From Ensifer sp. LC163 (GTDB lineage: Bacteria; Pseudomonadota; Alphaproteobacteria; Rhizobiales; Rhizobiaceae), in the NCBI RefSeq assembly GCF_001695855.1, contig NZ_MBSS01000034.1, positions 62,001 to 126,000 on the forward strand: a DNA stretch of 64,000 nt, written 5' to 3'. Positions 51,386 through 61,668 of the stretch are shown piece after piece. The stretch's first letter is position 1, and each line of letters begins with the position of its first letter. The notes below the pieces were generated by a model. It saw nothing but the letters and a program-made list of their open reading frames with translations, had not been told where the DNA came from and did no database searches. The position numbers and the translations under genes are program-made.

Positions 51386-51492
51386 GTTCTGCTCCCACGC
51401 GTCCGTGGGCTGCTGCTCTGTTGAGGGCAGGCACGGCGTCATATTCCGGTTAATCGATTCCGTTTGTCGGCGATATGAGCTAAAAGCGCCGC

Positions 51493-52098
51493 ATGGCAAA
51501 GCGAGTCACCGGTCCCGAAATCGAAAAATTGATCCAGCTGCTGGCAAAGGTGCCGGGGCTGGGGCCGCGTTCGGCGCGGCGCGCGGCACTGCATCTGGTC
51601 AAGAAGAAGGACCAGCTGCTCGGCCCGCTGGCGGAAGCCATGGGCGAGGCCCATCGCAAGGTGCGCATCTGCTCGTGCTGCGGCAATGTCGATACGATCG
51701 ACCCCTGCACGGTCTGCGCCGATGAACGCCGCGACCAGTCGGTGATCATCGTCGTCGAGGATGTCGCCGATCTCTGGGCGCTGGAACGCGCTGCGGCGCT
51801 GAACGCCGCCTATCACGTGCTTGGCGGCACGCTGTCGCCGCTCGACGGCGTCGGCCCCGACGATCTCAACATCAAGGGGCTGGTGCAACGCGTTGCCAAT
51901 GGCGGTGTGCGCGAACTGATCATCGCCGTCAACGCCACGGTCGAGGGCCAGACTACCGCCCACTACATCACCGACCAGCTCGAGGGCATGGAGGTGAAGA
52001 TCACCCGGCTTGCCCATGGCGTGCCGGTCGGCGGCGAACTCGATTATCTCGACGAGGGCACGCTGGCGGCCGCCCTTCGCGCCCGCACCTCGATCTGA
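51493..52098 (+). CDS. recR: recombination mediator protein RecR
   Basis: The 201-residue protein works with RecF and RecO in loading RecA at gaps. It has an N-terminal helix-hairpin-helix ([20 protein letters not shown]), a four-cysteine zinc finger ([16 protein letters not shown], about 57-72), and a Toprim domain with [14 protein letters not shown] and the C-terminal Walker-B-like [17 protein letters not shown]. Length is typical. Start ATG 51493 is selected by domain alignment. Confidence 0.96.
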   Translation: MAKRVTGPEIEKLIQLLAKVPGLGPRSARRAALHLVKKKDQLLGPLAEAMGEAHRKVRICSCCGNVDTIDPCTVCADERRDQSVIIVVEDVADLWALERAAALNAAYHVLGGTLSPLDGVGPDDLNIKGLVQRVANGGVRELIIAVNATVEGQTTAHYITDQLEGMEVKITRLAHGVPVGGELDYLDEGTLAAALRARTSI

Positions 52099-52147
52099 GC
52101 GGACCTGCCGCTCCACCCGCCTGCGATCCAACCAATAGGGAAGCCGG

Positions 52148-53386
52148 ATGCTGAGATTTCTATCACTGTCGACATTGCTGTTCTGCGTTTTCGCGGGGCT
52201 AGCCCAGGCGGCCTCCAAGGCGGATGTCGAGAACCAGTTTCGCCAGTGGCTTGAGCGCGATCTCTGGCCGGAAGCCGAGAAGTCGGGCGTTTCGGCGCGA
52301 TCGTTCAAGGCGGCCTTTGCCGACGTCAAACTGAACTGGGAGCTGCCCGATCTGGCGCCACCCGGTTTCCCCAAGCCGAAGGAGCAAAAGCAGAGCCAGG
52401 CGGAGTTTTCCTCGCCCGGCAGCTACTTCTCCGAAAAGCGCCTGCAGGGACTGGCGGCAACGGGGCGAAGCCTTGCCTCCACCCACGCCGCCACCTTGAA
52501 GCGGATCGAGAAGGCCTATGGCGTTCCGGCATCGGTGATCGTTGCGATCTGGGGCCGTGAATCCGGTTTCGGCCGCGCGAAAATTCCCTATCCGGTCGTT
52601 GACGTGCTGGCGACGAAGGCCTTCATGTCGACCCGGCCGGACCTGTTCCGGCGCGAACTGATCGCCGCCTTGCACATACTGGAAAGCGGCGACGTCGAGG
52701 AGGCGTCGATGCGCGGTTCCTGGGCTGGCGCCATGGGACAGCCGCAGTTCATGCCATCGAGCTTCCTGCAATATGCCGTCGATTTCGACGGCGACGGTCG
52801 CCGTGACATCTGGACCTCGGTTCCCGACAGCCTGGCCTCGATCGCCAACTATCTCGTCAAGAAGGGCTGGCAGCGCGGCCGCGACTGGGGCTTCGAAGTG
52901 TCGATCCCGGCCGGCGTCTCCTGTTCGCAGGAAGGTCCGGATCTTGCCCGGCCGATGTCCGACTGGGCGGCCAACGGCATCGCCCGCATTTCCGGCAAGG
53001 CGTTCCCGTCGCATGAGCTTTCGGCACCCTCGATGATGCTGGTTCCGGCCGGCACACATGGGCCGGAGTTCATCGTCACGCCGAATTTCTACGTGCTCAA
53101 GGAGTACAACAACTCCGACCTCTACGCGCTGTTCATCGGCAATCTTGCCGACCGCATCGGCTCCGGTGGCGGCACCTTCCGTGGCACCTGGGGCGATGTC
53201 GGCAACATGCTGCGCTCCGATGTGCTGGCGATGCAGAAGGCCCTGGTTGCCAAGGGCTACGATGTCGGCAAGGCCGATGGTCTTGCCGGCTACAAGACGC
53301 GCCGCTCGCTCGGCGACTGGCAGGCCAAGAATGGCTTGGCGCCGACCTGCTTTCCCGACGCTTCGCTGAAGGCGAAGCTTCGGTAA
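52148..53386 (+). CDS. lytic murein transglycosylase, MltB/SLT_2 family
   Basis: The 412-residue exported enzyme cleaves peptidoglycan between MurNAc and GlcNAc to 1,6-anhydroMurNAc. Residues 1-21 are a signal peptide (LSLSTLLFCVFAGLAQAA). The catalytic glutamate is in IVAIWGRESGFGRAK (about 138), followed by WAGAMGQPQFMPSSFLQYAV, which lines the active site, and DGDGRRDIW. A C-terminal peptidoglycan-binding domain (AMQKALVAKGYDVGKADGLA) ends the protein. No lipobox is present, so it is soluble in the periplasm. Confidence 0.93.
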   Translation: MLRFLSLSTLLFCVFAGLAQAASKADVENQFRQWLERDLWPEAEKSGVSARSFKAAFADVKLNWELPDLAPPGFPKPKEQKQSQAEFSSPGSYFSEKRLQGLAATGRSLASTHAATLKRIEKAYGVPASVIVAIWGRESGFGRAKIPYPVVDVLATKAFMSTRPDLFRRELIAALHILESGDVEEASMRGSWAGAMGQPQFMPSSFLQYAVDFDGDGRRDIWTSVPDSLASIANYLVKKGWQRGRDWGFEVSIPAGVSCSQEGPDLARPMSDWAANGIARISGKAFPSHELSAPSMMLVPAGTHGPEFIVTPNFYVLKEYNNSDLYALFIGNLADRIGSGGGTFRGTWGDVGNMLRSDVLAMQKALVAKGYDVGKADGLAGYKTRRSLGDWQAKNGLAPTCFPDASLKAKLR

Positions 53387-53481
53387 TTTTCCGCCCAGCG
53401 GCGCCCCGGGTTTGTCGCCATTCCCGACGGGGCCGCTTGTCTCATGGCATCGGGCGCTATGCGCCCTCGCGGGACGGCGCG

Positions 53482-55116
53482 TCAGTGCATGTCGACGTTC
53501 ACCTGTCGCTTGTAGCGCTCGTAATGGGTGGGAACGATCGTCTGCCGCTCGATCATGCGGTGCACCCGCGGTGGTGCTGCGCCGCGATGCAGCGCCGTCA
53601 GCTTGTCGCCGACCGAGGCGTCGGCTTGTGTGCGGCGCTGGTTATGGCGCACATACTCCACCCAGGTCGGCACATGATAGGTTTCCGTCCAGGTCGTCGG
53701 AATTTCCAGATCGCGCATCAGCGCCCAATGGCCGGCGCCGTCGCGGATGCGGATGCGCCGCCGCTCGGCCATGGTCTCGAGGAATTCCGGTATGTCGGCG
53801 TCGTCGATCTCGTAATCGATCATGATGACGATCGGACCGCTGCGGGGCTTCAGGTCCAGCTCGAGCGGCGGCTCATTGAACCGGTTGAGCGGGTCGAGGT
53901 TGAGCGACTTGAACTCCGGCAAGGGCAGGCGCAGGCCGACGGCCGCACCCGCCAGCATCAGCAGACAGGAGACGGTAAGCGCATTGGTGGCGCCATAGAG
54001 ATCGGCCGTGGTGCCCCAGAGCCAGCTGCCGCCGGCGATGCCGCCAAAGGTCATGGTCTGGTAGAGCGACAGCGCCCGACCCACGACCCAGCGCGGCGCC
54101 GAAAGCTGGACGGTCGTATTGAACAGCGACAGCGCCAGAACCCAGGATGCGCCGGAGACCAAGAGCATGAGACAGCTCAGCCAGGCGTAGGGGCTGAATG
54201 CAATGACGAGCGTGCTCAAGGCAAAGCCGCCAAAGGCCAGGCGGACGATCGCCTCGCTCGACATCATTTCGCGCAGTCTTGCGCTGAGCAATGCGCCGCC
54301 GATCGCCCCAAGGCCGAAGGCGCCGAGCATCAGGCCGTAGGTGAGCGGACCGCCCTGGACAAGATCGCGCGCCACCAGCGGCAGAAGCGCGAGAATGGCG
54401 CTTGCCGACAGGCCGAACAGGAAGCCACGCACCAGTACCTTGCCGATATTGGGCGACATGACGACATAGCGCAGGCCCGCCGTGATCGCCCGGCCGAGCG
54501 TTTCGCGCGGCAGCGGGCTCATGGTCACCTCGCGCCGCCAGCGCACGAGCGCAAAGAGGATGGCGAAGTAGCTGAGTGAATTGGCGGCGAAGGCTGCCGC
54601 CGCACCCGCCGTCGCCACGATCACGCCGCCGATCGCCGGGCCGACGCTGCGGGTGATGTTGAAGCCCATGCTGTTGAGCGCAACTGCCGCCGGCAGGTCG
54701 TCGCGCGGAACCATGTCGCCGACCGAGGCCTGCCAGGAGGGATTGTTGAGAGCGGTGCCGCAGCCAATCAGGAAGGTGAAGAGCAGAAGCAGCCAGGGCG
54801 TGATGATGCCGAGATAGGCGCAGACGGTCAGAAGCACCGACACCGTCAGCATGAAACACTGCGCCACCAGCATGATCCGTCGCCGGTCGAAATTGTCGGC
54901 CAGCGCCCCGGAAACCAGCGAGAACATCATGATGGGAAGCGAGGTCGACGCCTGCACCAGCGCGACCATGTTGGCCGACGAGGAAATCGAGGTCATCAGC
55001 CAGGCGGCGCCGACTGTCTGGATCAGGCCGCCGAAGTTGGATGCGAGGCTCGCGATCCAGATCGTGCGGAAGATGTCGTGCTTGAAGGGGGCCAGTGGCG
55101 AGATTCGGGTGGGCAC
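53482..55116 (-). CDS. MFS transporter (MFS_3 / EntS-like) with C-terminal soluble extension
   Basis: The 544-residue protein has 11-12 helices in the first ~410 residues: FRTIWIASLASNFGGLIQTV at the start, and between helices 2 and 3 the motif ADNFDRRRIMLVAQ. A soluble segment of about 130 residues follows, marked by PIVIMIDYEIDDADIPEFLE, GHWALMRDLEIPTTWTETYH and a final basic tail. This full layout is that of the MFS_3 family, related to siderophore exporters. GTG 55116 is the start. It is convergent with the transglycosylase and divergent from rimP. Confidence 0.85.
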   Translation of the reverse strand: MPTRISPLAPFKHDIFRTIWIASLASNFGGLIQTVGAAWLMTSISSSANMVALVQASTSLPIMMFSLVSGALADNFDRRRIMLVAQCFMLTVSVLLTVCAYLGIITPWLLLLFTFLIGCGTALNNPSWQASVGDMVPRDDLPAAVALNSMGFNITRSVGPAIGGVIVATAGAAAAFAANSLSYFAILFALVRWRREVTMSPLPRETLGRAITAGLRYVVMSPNIGKVLVRGFLFGLSASAILALLPLVARDLVQGGPLTYGLMLGAFGLGAIGGALLSARLREMMSSEAIVRLAFGGFALSTLVIAFSPYAWLSCLMLLVSGASWVLALSLFNTTVQLSAPRWVVGRALSLYQTMTFGGIAGGSWLWGTTADLYGATNALTVSCLLMLAGAAVGLRLPLPEFKSLNLDPLNRFNEPPLELDLKPRSGPIVIMIDYEIDDADIPEFLETMAERRRIRIRDGAGHWALMRDLEIPTTWTETYHVPTWVEYVRHNQRRTQADASVGDKLTALHRGAAPPRVHRMIERQTIVPTHYERYKRQVNVDMH

Positions 55117-55331
55117 CTCGTCTTCTCTCTCGTGTCTTTTGATTGCGGTATCGAAGCGGTTCGTTGCCTGTTATAAACCTCGAAGGTCGAAGTGCCAGCC
55201 GCTGAAACTTGCCGTCGCATCGATTGCCTGCCGCCCGCATCTCTCTGGCGGCTTCGGCCGCCGCCGGTCGAACACCTTGCAATTTGCGGCAACGAGGCGT
55301 ATATGGGCCTCAAATTCTTGATCGGTAGATG

Positions 55332-55363
55332 AAGAGTGGGCCCGTCAGGACCCGCTCTTTTTT
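55332..55363 (+). terminator. attenuator-like terminator in the rimP-nusA leader
   Basis: AAGAGTGGG and CCCGCTCTT pair with one wobble around a ten-base loop, followed by TTTTTTATT. It ends about 28 bases before the rimP start codon, so transcripts starting upstream must read through it. NusA itself affects such sites, suggesting feedback. Confidence 0.7.
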
Positions 55364-55391
55364 ATTAGCCGGTCCCATGAGGAGACATCGT

Positions 55392-56012
55392 TTGTCCGAT
55401 CCGACAACGGCTGAAAATGAATACGAACCCCGCCTGATCACCGAGACCGGGCTTGATCAGCGCATCGCCGACATCATCGAGCCGGTGCTGACGCCGATGG
55501 GCTATCGCCTGGTGCGCGTGCGCATGTCCGGCCAGAACGGCTTGACACTGCAGATCATGGCCGAGCGCAACGACGGCACCATGACCGTCGACGATTGCGA
55601 AGCGATCTCGATGGCCATTTCGCCGGTTCTCGATGTGGAAGATCCGGTCGACAAGGCGTATCATCTGGAAGTGTCGTCGCCCGGCATCGACCGCCCGATG
55701 GTTCGCAAGTCCGATTTCTTCCGCTGGCAGGGTCACCTGCTGAAATGCGAGACCTCGGTGTTGGTCGAAGGCCGCAAGCGTTTCCGCGGCAAGATCGTGT
55801 CGGTGGATGCGGATGGTTTCCAGCTCGAGCGCGATCAGCCGGCCTATGGCGAGGAAGCGACGGTGGTCATTCCTTTCACGACGCTTGCGGAAGCGCGGTT
55901 GATCCTGACCGACGACCTGATCCGCGACGCCCTGACAGCCGACAAGAAGGCCAAGGCAGCGCGCGCCGCGAACGAGAATTTTGAAGACGAAGATTCACCT
56001 ATCGACGAATAA
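55392..56012 (+). CDS. rimP: ribosome maturation factor RimP
   Basis: The 206-residue protein assists 30S subunit assembly. It starts [20 protein letters not shown] and contains the family motifs [27 protein letters not shown] and [14 protein letters not shown]. An Sm-like C-terminal half follows, then an acidic tail ([10 protein letters not shown]), longer than E. coli RimP. TTG 55392 is preferred because AGGAG stands seven bases upstream; an in-frame ATG at 55377 would itself contain that sequence. First gene of the nusA-infB operon. Confidence 0.92.
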   Translation: MSDPTTAENEYEPRLITETGLDQRIADIIEPVLTPMGYRLVRVRMSGQNGLTLQIMAERNDGTMTVDDCEAISMAISPVLDVEDPVDKAYHLEVSSPGIDRPMVRKSDFFRWQGHLLKCETSVLVEGRKRFRGKIVSVDADGFQLERDQPAYGEEATVVIPFTTLAEARLILTDDLIRDALTADKKAKAARAANENFEDEDSPIDE

Positions 56013-56059
56013 AAGCCGGGCGGTGCTTGAGGCCCCCTGCAACCAGACGGAGACATGAG

Positions 56060-57676
56060 ATGGCAGTCAGTGCTAACCGGCTCGAGCTTCTGCAGATCGC
56101 AGATGCAGTGGCACGCGAAAAGGTGATCGACCGCGAGATCGTTCTGGCCGCGATGGCCGATGCGATCCAGAAGGCCGCGCGCTCCCGCTATGGTTCGGAA
56201 TCGAACATCCGCGCCGACATCAATTCCAAGACCGGCGAAATCCGCCTGCAGCGTCTCCTGGAAGTGGTCGAGAAGGCGGAAGACTATTCCACCCAGATCC
56301 CGCTCGAGCTGGCCCGCGACCGCAACCCGGACGCCAAGCTTGGCGACTTCATCGCCGACCCGCTGCCGCCGATGGATTTCGGCCGTATCGCCGCCCAGTC
56401 GGCCAAGCAGGTCATCGTGCAGAAGGTTCGCGAAGCCGAGCGTGACCGCCAGTTCGACGAATTCAAGGATCGCGTCGGCGAGATCGTCAACGGCACTGTC
56501 AAGCGCGTCGAATACGGCAACGTCATCGTCGACCTCGGCCGTGGCGAAGGCATCATCCGCCGCGACGAGATGATCCCGCGCGAAAACATGCGTTACGGCG
56601 ACCGCGTCCGCGCCTTCGTCTACGACGTTCGCCGCGAACAGCGCGGCCCGCAGATCTTCCTGTCGCGTACGCATCCGCAGTTCATGGTTAAGCTCTTCAC
56701 CATGGAAGTGCCGGAAATCTACGACGGCATCATCCAGATCAAGTCGGTTGCCCGTGATCCGGGTTCGCGCGCCAAGATCGCCGTGATCTCGAACGATAGC
56801 TCGATCGATCCGGTCGGCGCCTGCGTCGGTATGCGCGGTTCGCGCGTTCAGGCCGTCGTCGGCGAACTGCAGGGCGAAAAGATCGATATCATTCCGTGGT
56901 CGCAGGATCCGGCATCGTTCATCGTCAACGCGCTGCAGCCGGCGGAAGTCGCCAAGGTCGTTCTCGACGAAGACGCAGAGCGCATCGAAGTTGTGGTTCC
57001 GGACGAGCAGCTGTCGCTCGCCATCGGCCGCCGCGGCCAGAACGTTCGCCTCGCTTCGCAGCTGACCGGCTGGGACATCGACATCCTCACCGAGCAGGAA
57101 GAAAGCGAACGTCGCCAGAAGGAATTCAACGAGCGCACCAACCTGTTCATGGACTCGCTCGACGTCGACGAGATGGTCGGCCAGGTTCTGGCTTCCGAAG
57201 GCTTCGCCGCCGTCGAGGAGCTGGCCTATGTCGATCTCGACGAAATCGCCTCGATCGACGGCTTCGACGACGAAACGGCCACCGAAATCCAGACCCGCGC
57301 CCGCGAGTATCTGGACAGGCTGGAAGCCGAGATGGACGCCAAGCGCAAGGAACTCGGCGTTGCCGACGAACTGCGCACGATCAACGGCTTGACCAGCCCG
57401 ATGCTGGTCGCGCTCGGCGAAGAAGGCATCAAGACCATCGAGGACTTTGCCGGTTGCGCCGCCGACGACCTGGTCGGCTGGAGCGAACGCAAGGACGGCG
57501 AGACCAAGCGCTTCGAGGGTACGTTCTCGAAGTTCGAGGTTTCGCGTGCCGAAGCTGAAGCCATGATCGTTCAGGCCCGCCTTGCTGCCGGCTGGATCAC
57601 GGAAGACGACCTTGCCGTTGAGCAGGAAGAAGACGAGGCGATCGAGGTTGCCGAAGGCGCGGAACAGGACGCCTGA
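56060..57676 (+). CDS. nusA: transcription termination/antitermination factor NusA
   Basis: The 538-residue RNA polymerase-binding factor has an N-terminal domain (residues 1-130), an S1 domain ([20 protein letters not shown], about 135-200), and two KH domains with [15 protein letters not shown] and [16 protein letters not shown] (about 230-345). Two C-terminal helix-hairpin-helix repeats ([18 protein letters not shown] and [18 protein letters not shown]) follow, then an acidic tail. The stop codon overlaps the ylxR start (TGATG). Confidence 0.97.
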   Translation: MAVSANRLELLQIADAVAREKVIDREIVLAAMADAIQKAARSRYGSESNIRADINSKTGEIRLQRLLEVVEKAEDYSTQIPLELARDRNPDAKLGDFIADPLPPMDFGRIAAQSAKQVIVQKVREAERDRQFDEFKDRVGEIVNGTVKRVEYGNVIVDLGRGEGIIRRDEMIPRENMRYGDRVRAFVYDVRREQRGPQIFLSRTHPQFMVKLFTMEVPEIYDGIIQIKSVARDPGSRAKIAVISNDSSIDPVGACVGMRGSRVQAVVGELQGEKIDIIPWSQDPASFIVNALQPAEVAKVVLDEDAERIEVVVPDEQLSLAIGRRGQNVRLASQLTGWDIDILTEQEESERRQKEFNERTNLFMDSLDVDEMVGQVLASEGFAAVEELAYVDLDEIASIDGFDDETATEIQTRAREYLDRLEAEMDAKRKELGVADELRTINGLTSPMLVALGEEGIKTIEDFAGCAADDLVGWSERKDGETKRFEGTFSKFEVSRAEAEAMIVQARLAAGWITEDDLAVEQEEDEAIEVAEGAEQDA

Positions 57677-58374
57677 TGGCGACCACCGCATCGACTGACG
57701 CTGACGCTCTGCCTTCGGACAAGGGTCCGAAGGACAAGAGCGGCAGCACCCGGACTTGCATCGTCACGCGCGAGAGTGGCTCGCCCGACGATCTGATCCG
57801 CTTCGTCGCCGGACCCGACGGCCGCATCGTTCCCGATCTGAAGCGTCAGCTTCCGGGACGCGGCTGCTGGATCAAGGCGGAGCGGGCGCTGGTCGAAAAG
57901 GCCATGGCGAAGAAACTTTTCGCCCGGGCCTTGAAGGCCGACGTCAAGGTCGATGCGACGCTCGCCGACGACGTCGACAGGCTGCTCGTCGAGCAGCTTG
58001 CCGGAATGATGAACATGGCGCGCAAGGCGGCCCAGTTCATCTCCGGCGCGACGAAGACGGAGCAGGCTGTTCGTGGATTGGCGGCACTCGCCGTCTTCCA
58101 CGCGAGTGATGCGGCAGCCGACGGCGTCCGCAAGATTGACCAGGCCCGCAAGGCGATGAGCTTTGTGGTTGAAGATGAAACGGAAATACCCGCGTTCCGC
58201 CCCTTCACGGCGGCGGAAATGGAGGGCCTTTTGGGAAGTAATGCTTTTATCCATGCCGCAACGCTTGCAGGGCAGGCGGGTGAGGGTGTAGTGAAGCGCG
58301 CAATCATGCTCGAAAAGTACCGTGGATCCGTCCCGGTCCGGGCCGAAGGCGGCGCTGGCAAGCCACAGCAATGA
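57676..58374 (+). CDS. YlxR-type RNA-binding protein fused to an L7Ae-like domain
   Basis: The 232-residue protein begins with a YlxR/DUF448 domain (about residues 25-105; TRTCIVTRESGSPDDLIRFV and LPGRGCWIKAERALVEKAM). A second domain of the ribosomal L7Ae/YlxQ type (LAGMMNMARKAAQFISGATK) occupies about 105-190. In Bacillus these two are separate genes between nusA and infB; in rhizobia they are joined. It probably binds RNA during ribosome assembly or transcription. The start overlaps nusA by one base. Confidence 0.9.
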   Translation: MATTASTDADALPSDKGPKDKSGSTRTCIVTRESGSPDDLIRFVAGPDGRIVPDLKRQLPGRGCWIKAERALVEKAMAKKLFARALKADVKVDATLADDVDRLLVEQLAGMMNMARKAAQFISGATKTEQAVRGLAALAVFHASDAAADGVRKIDQARKAMSFVVEDETEIPAFRPFTAAEMEGLLGSNAFIHAATLAGQAGEGVVKRAIMLEKYRGSVPVRAEGGAGKPQQ

Positions 58375-58479
58375 CCCGCGTCACCGGCAAAGTCCGGCAT
58401 CGCGTACATTGTTTGAGACAATTTGGAAGACAGGGTCAGGTGATACGCATCCGGCCCTGATCGCTAGGAACGGAACGGA

Positions 58480-61179
58480 ATGACCGACAACAACGACGAC
58501 AAGACAGGCAGCGCAGCAGGCAAGAAGACGCTGACCCTGAAGCCCTCCGGGGTTTCGCAGGGGACCGTGCGTCAGGACATGGGCCGTGGCCGCACCAAGG
58601 CGGTCGTGGTCGAAACCAAGAAACGCCCCTTCCACCGCCCCAAGGATGAGCGTCCGATCACGCCGGTGGCCGCGGCTCCCGCGGCACGGCCGGTCGAACA
58701 GCGCCCGGCTCATCCGCAGCCTTCCGGCCGCCCGGCCCCGCAGCCGCAGCAGCACCAGACGCGCCAGGAAGCCAACCAGGCGAACCGTCCGCGCGTCGGC
58801 GTCGTTCTGAACCAGCTTTCCGCCGGTGAGATCGACGCGCGCCGCCGTGCTCTGGCCGAAGCGCAGATCCGCGAAGCCGAAGAAGCGGTCATCCGCGCCG
58901 AGAATGAAGCACGCCGCAAGCGTGAGGAAGAAGCCCGTCTCCTTCAGGAGAAGGAAGAAGCCGCACGCCGCGCCGCCGAGGAAGCAGCCCGCCCGGCTGT
59001 CGAACCCGAAGCCAAGGCCGAAGAGGTTGTCGAAGAGCGCCCCGTGGCTGCTCGCGCACCTGCAGCCGCTGAGCGTCGCGTCGACAATCGCCCGCAGGCC
59101 GGACGGCCCGCTGCCCCGGCAGCAGCCATTCCGACGCCGGCACCGGCCGGTGCTCTGCGCGGCCGCAAGGTTGACAACGAAAAGGATGACGATCGTGGCC
59201 CGCGCCCCGGCGCAGGTCCGGTTCGTGGCAAGGTCGTGCGTCCGGAGCCGGCAAAGCCGGTAACGCGCCCGAAGGGTGACGATGGTCGCCGCCAGGGCAA
59301 GCTGACGCTGACCACCGCTGCCGACGAGGATGCCGGCCAGCGCGCCCGTTCGCTGTCGGCGATGCGTCGCCGTCAGGAAAAGTTCAAGCGCAGCCAGATG
59401 CAGGAGACCCGCGAGAAGATCTCGCGTGAAGTCGTTCTGCCGGAAACCATCACGATTCAGGAACTGTCGCAGCGCATGTCCGAACGCGCCGTCGACGTCA
59501 TCAAGTACCTGATGAAGGAAGGCCAGATGATGAAGCCCGGCGATCTGATCGACGCCGACCTGGCTGAACTCATCGCCGGCGAATTCGGCCACACCGTGAA
59601 GCGTGTTTCCGAGTCCGACGTCGAAGAAGGCATCTTCAACGTGTCCGACATCGAGGAAGAGCTGGTTTCGCGTCCGCCGATCGTCACGATCATGGGTCAC
59701 GTCGACCACGGCAAGACCTCGTTGCTCGACGCCATCCGTCATGCCAACGTGGTTGCCGGCGAAGCGGGTGGTATCACCCAGCACATCGGCGCCTACCAGG
59801 TAGAGCAGAACGGCAACAAGATCACCTTCATCGACACCCCCGGCCACGCGGCGTTCACCGCCATGCGTGCTCGCGGTGCGCAGGCGACCGACATTGCCAT
59901 TCTGGTGGTCGCGGCCGACGACAGCGTGATGCCGCAGACGATCGAATCCATCAACCACGCCAAGGCGGCTGGTGTTCCGATCATCGTGGCGATCAACAAG
60001 ATCGACAAGCCGACGGCCAATGCCCAGAAGGTTCGCACCGAACTTCTGCAGCATGAAGTCTTCGTCGAATCCATGGGCGGTGAAGTTCTCGACGTCGAGG
60101 TGTCGGCGAAGAACGGCACCAACCTCGACAAGCTCCTCGAAGCGATCCTGCTCCAGGCGGAAATCCTCGACCTCAAGGCCAATCCGAACCGGACGGCCGA
60201 GGGTACGGTGGTTGAAGCCGAACTCGACCGTGGTCGCGGCGCCGTCGCAACCGTGCTCGTTCAGAAGGGCACGCTGCGTCCGGGCCAGATCATCGTTGCC
60301 GGCGATCAGTGGGGCCGCGTGCGCGCTCTGGTCAACGACAAGGGTGAACACGTCAAGGAAGCGGGTCCGTCGATGCCGGTCGAAGTTCTCGGCCTTTCGG
60401 GCACGCCGGCAGCGGGCGACAAGTTCGCCGTCGTCGAAAACGAAAGCCGCGCTCGCGAGATCTCGGAATACCGTCTGCGGCTCGCCCGCGACAAGGCGGT
60501 CGCCCGTCAGTCCGGTTCGCGCGGTTCGCTCGAGCAGATGATGACCCAGCTTCAGAGCTCCGGTCTCAAGGAGTTCCCGCTCGTCATCAAGGGCGACGTG
60601 CAGGGTTCGATCGAAGCGATCGCCGGTGCGCTGGAGAAGCTCGGAACCGACGAAGTGCGTGCGCGCATCGTCCATTCGGGCGCCGGTGGTATCACCGAGT
60701 CGGATATCTCGCTGGCCGAAGCATCGAATGCCGCCATCATCGGCTTCAACGTTCGTGCCAACAACCAGGCCCGTTCGGCAGCCGAGCGTGCAGGCATCGA
60801 AATCCGCTACTACAACATCATCTACGATCTGGTGGATGACGTTAAGGCGGCGATGTCCGGTCTGCTTTCGCCCGAGCGTCGTGAAACCTTCCTCGGCAAC
60901 GCCGAGATCCTGGAGGTGTTCAACATCACCAAGGTCGGCAAGGTCGCGGGTTGCCGCGTCACCGAAGGCAAGGTCGAGCGTGGCGTCGGCGTCCGTCTGG
61001 TTCGCGACAACGTCGTTATCCACGAAGGCAAGCTCAAGACGCTCAAGCGCTTCAAGGACGAAGTCTCGGAAGTCAACGTCGGTCAGGAATGCGGTATGGC
61101 GTTCGAGAACTACGAAGACATCCGCGCAGGCGACACGATCGAGTGCTTCCGCGTCGAACACATCACGCGGACGCTGTAA
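58480..61179 (+). CDS. infB: translation initiation factor IF-2
   Basis: The 899-residue GTPase positions initiator tRNA on the ribosome. The first ~330 residues are low-complexity and charged (Ala/Arg/Glu-rich, with [20 protein letters not shown]), normal for this clade. The IF2 N-domain ([20 protein letters not shown]) follows, then the G domain with G1 GHVDHGKTS (about 407-415), G3 DTPGHAAF and G4 NKIDKP, and beta-barrel domains II-IV to the C-terminus. Ribosome-site evidence is modest (AGGAACGGA upstream). The 1006-residue antisense frame here is not a gene. Confidence 0.98.
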   Translation: MTDNNDDKTGSAAGKKTLTLKPSGVSQGTVRQDMGRGRTKAVVVETKKRPFHRPKDERPITPVAAAPAARPVEQRPAHPQPSGRPAPQPQQHQTRQEANQANRPRVGVVLNQLSAGEIDARRRALAEAQIREAEEAVIRAENEARRKREEEARLLQEKEEAARRAAEEAARPAVEPEAKAEEVVEERPVAARAPAAAERRVDNRPQAGRPAAPAAAIPTPAPAGALRGRKVDNEKDDDRGPRPGAGPVRGKVVRPEPAKPVTRPKGDDGRRQGKLTLTTAADEDAGQRARSLSAMRRRQEKFKRSQMQETREKISREVVLPETITIQELSQRMSERAVDVIKYLMKEGQMMKPGDLIDADLAELIAGEFGHTVKRVSESDVEEGIFNVSDIEEELVSRPPIVTIMGHVDHGKTSLLDAIRHANVVAGEAGGITQHIGAYQVEQNGNKITFIDTPGHAAFTAMRARGAQATDIAILVVAADDSVMPQTIESINHAKAAGVPIIVAINKIDKPTANAQKVRTELLQHEVFVESMGGEVLDVEVSAKNGTNLDKLLEAILLQAEILDLKANPNRTAEGTVVEAELDRGRGAVATVLVQKGTLRPGQIIVAGDQWGRVRALVNDKGEHVKEAGPSMPVEVLGLSGTPAAGDKFAVVENESRAREISEYRLRLARDKAVARQSGSRGSLEQMMTQLQSSGLKEFPLVIKGDVQGSIEAIAGALEKLGTDEVRARIVHSGAGGITESDISLAEASNAAIIGFNVRANNQARSAAERAGIEIRYYNIIYDLVDDVKAAMSGLLSPERRETFLGNAEILEVFNITKVGKVAGCRVTEGKVERGVGVRLVRDNVVIHEGKLKTLKRFKDEVSEVNVGQECGMAFENYEDIRAGDTIECFRVEHITRTL

Positions 61180-61200
61180 GATCCGTCCGATTAGAAATTG

Positions 61201-61239
61201 TGCGGGCGCCGGGTTATCCTTCGGCGCTCGCATTTTTTT
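61201..61239 (+). terminator. terminator between infB and rbfA
   Basis: TGCGGGCGCCG and CGGCGCTCGCA form an 11-pair stem with one wobble and a ten-base loop, followed by TTTTTTT. It stands 21 bases after infB and 13 bases before rbfA, so downstream genes are probably read by partial read-through or their own promoter. Confidence 0.8.
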
Positions 61240-61252
61240 GAGGTATTGACCA

Positions 61253-61660
61253 ATGACCAGAGCCACATCCTCTGCCCCATCCCAGCGCATGCTGCGCATC
61301 GGTGAACAGGTGCGCGCCGCGATCACGCAGGTTCTGCAGCGTGGCGAAGTCCGCGATCCCGTCATCGAGAAGACGCTGATCGCGATCTCCGAAGTGCGCA
61401 TGTCGCCCGACCTGAAGATTGCGACCGCCTATGTGACGCCGCTCGGCGTTCCCAACCATGCGGAAGTCATCGACGCACTGAACCGCAATGCCAAGTACAT
61501 TCGCGGCCGGCTCGGACCCCAGCTTCGCCAGATGAAGTACATGCCCGACGTTCGTTTCCGCGACGATACGAGCTTCGACAACTACAAGAAGATCGACGCC
61601 CTCCTTCGCTCACCCGAGGTGAGCCGCGATCTCGATCCGAATACCGACGACGAAGAATAG
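61253..61660 (+). CDS. rbfA: ribosome-binding factor A
   Basis: The 135-residue cold-shock ribosome maturation factor has the KH-like fold of Rbf[21 protein letters not shown] at the N-terminus, [20 protein letters not shown] and the C-terminal [20 protein letters not shown]. Start ATG 61253 lacks a strong ribosome site (TGAGGTATTGACC before it). It lies between infB and truB, with truB nine bases downstream. Confidence 0.95.
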   Translation: MTRATSSAPSQRMLRIGEQVRAAITQVLQRGEVRDPVIEKTLIAISEVRMSPDLKIATAYVTPLGVPNHAEVIDALNRNAKYIRGRLGPQLRQMKYMPDVRFRDDTSFDNYKKIDALLRSPEVSRDLDPNTDDEE

Positions 61661-61668
61661 AAGAGTTC

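Noticed and set aside
55844-57691. 615-residue frame opposite nusA
   Set aside because: Antisense of NusA, whose S1 and KH domains are unmistakable.
58381-61401. 1006-residue open frame antisense to infB
   Set aside because: It is a by-product of the GC-rich codon use of infB; infB has a full set of domain matches on the other strand and the antisense product matches nothing I know.
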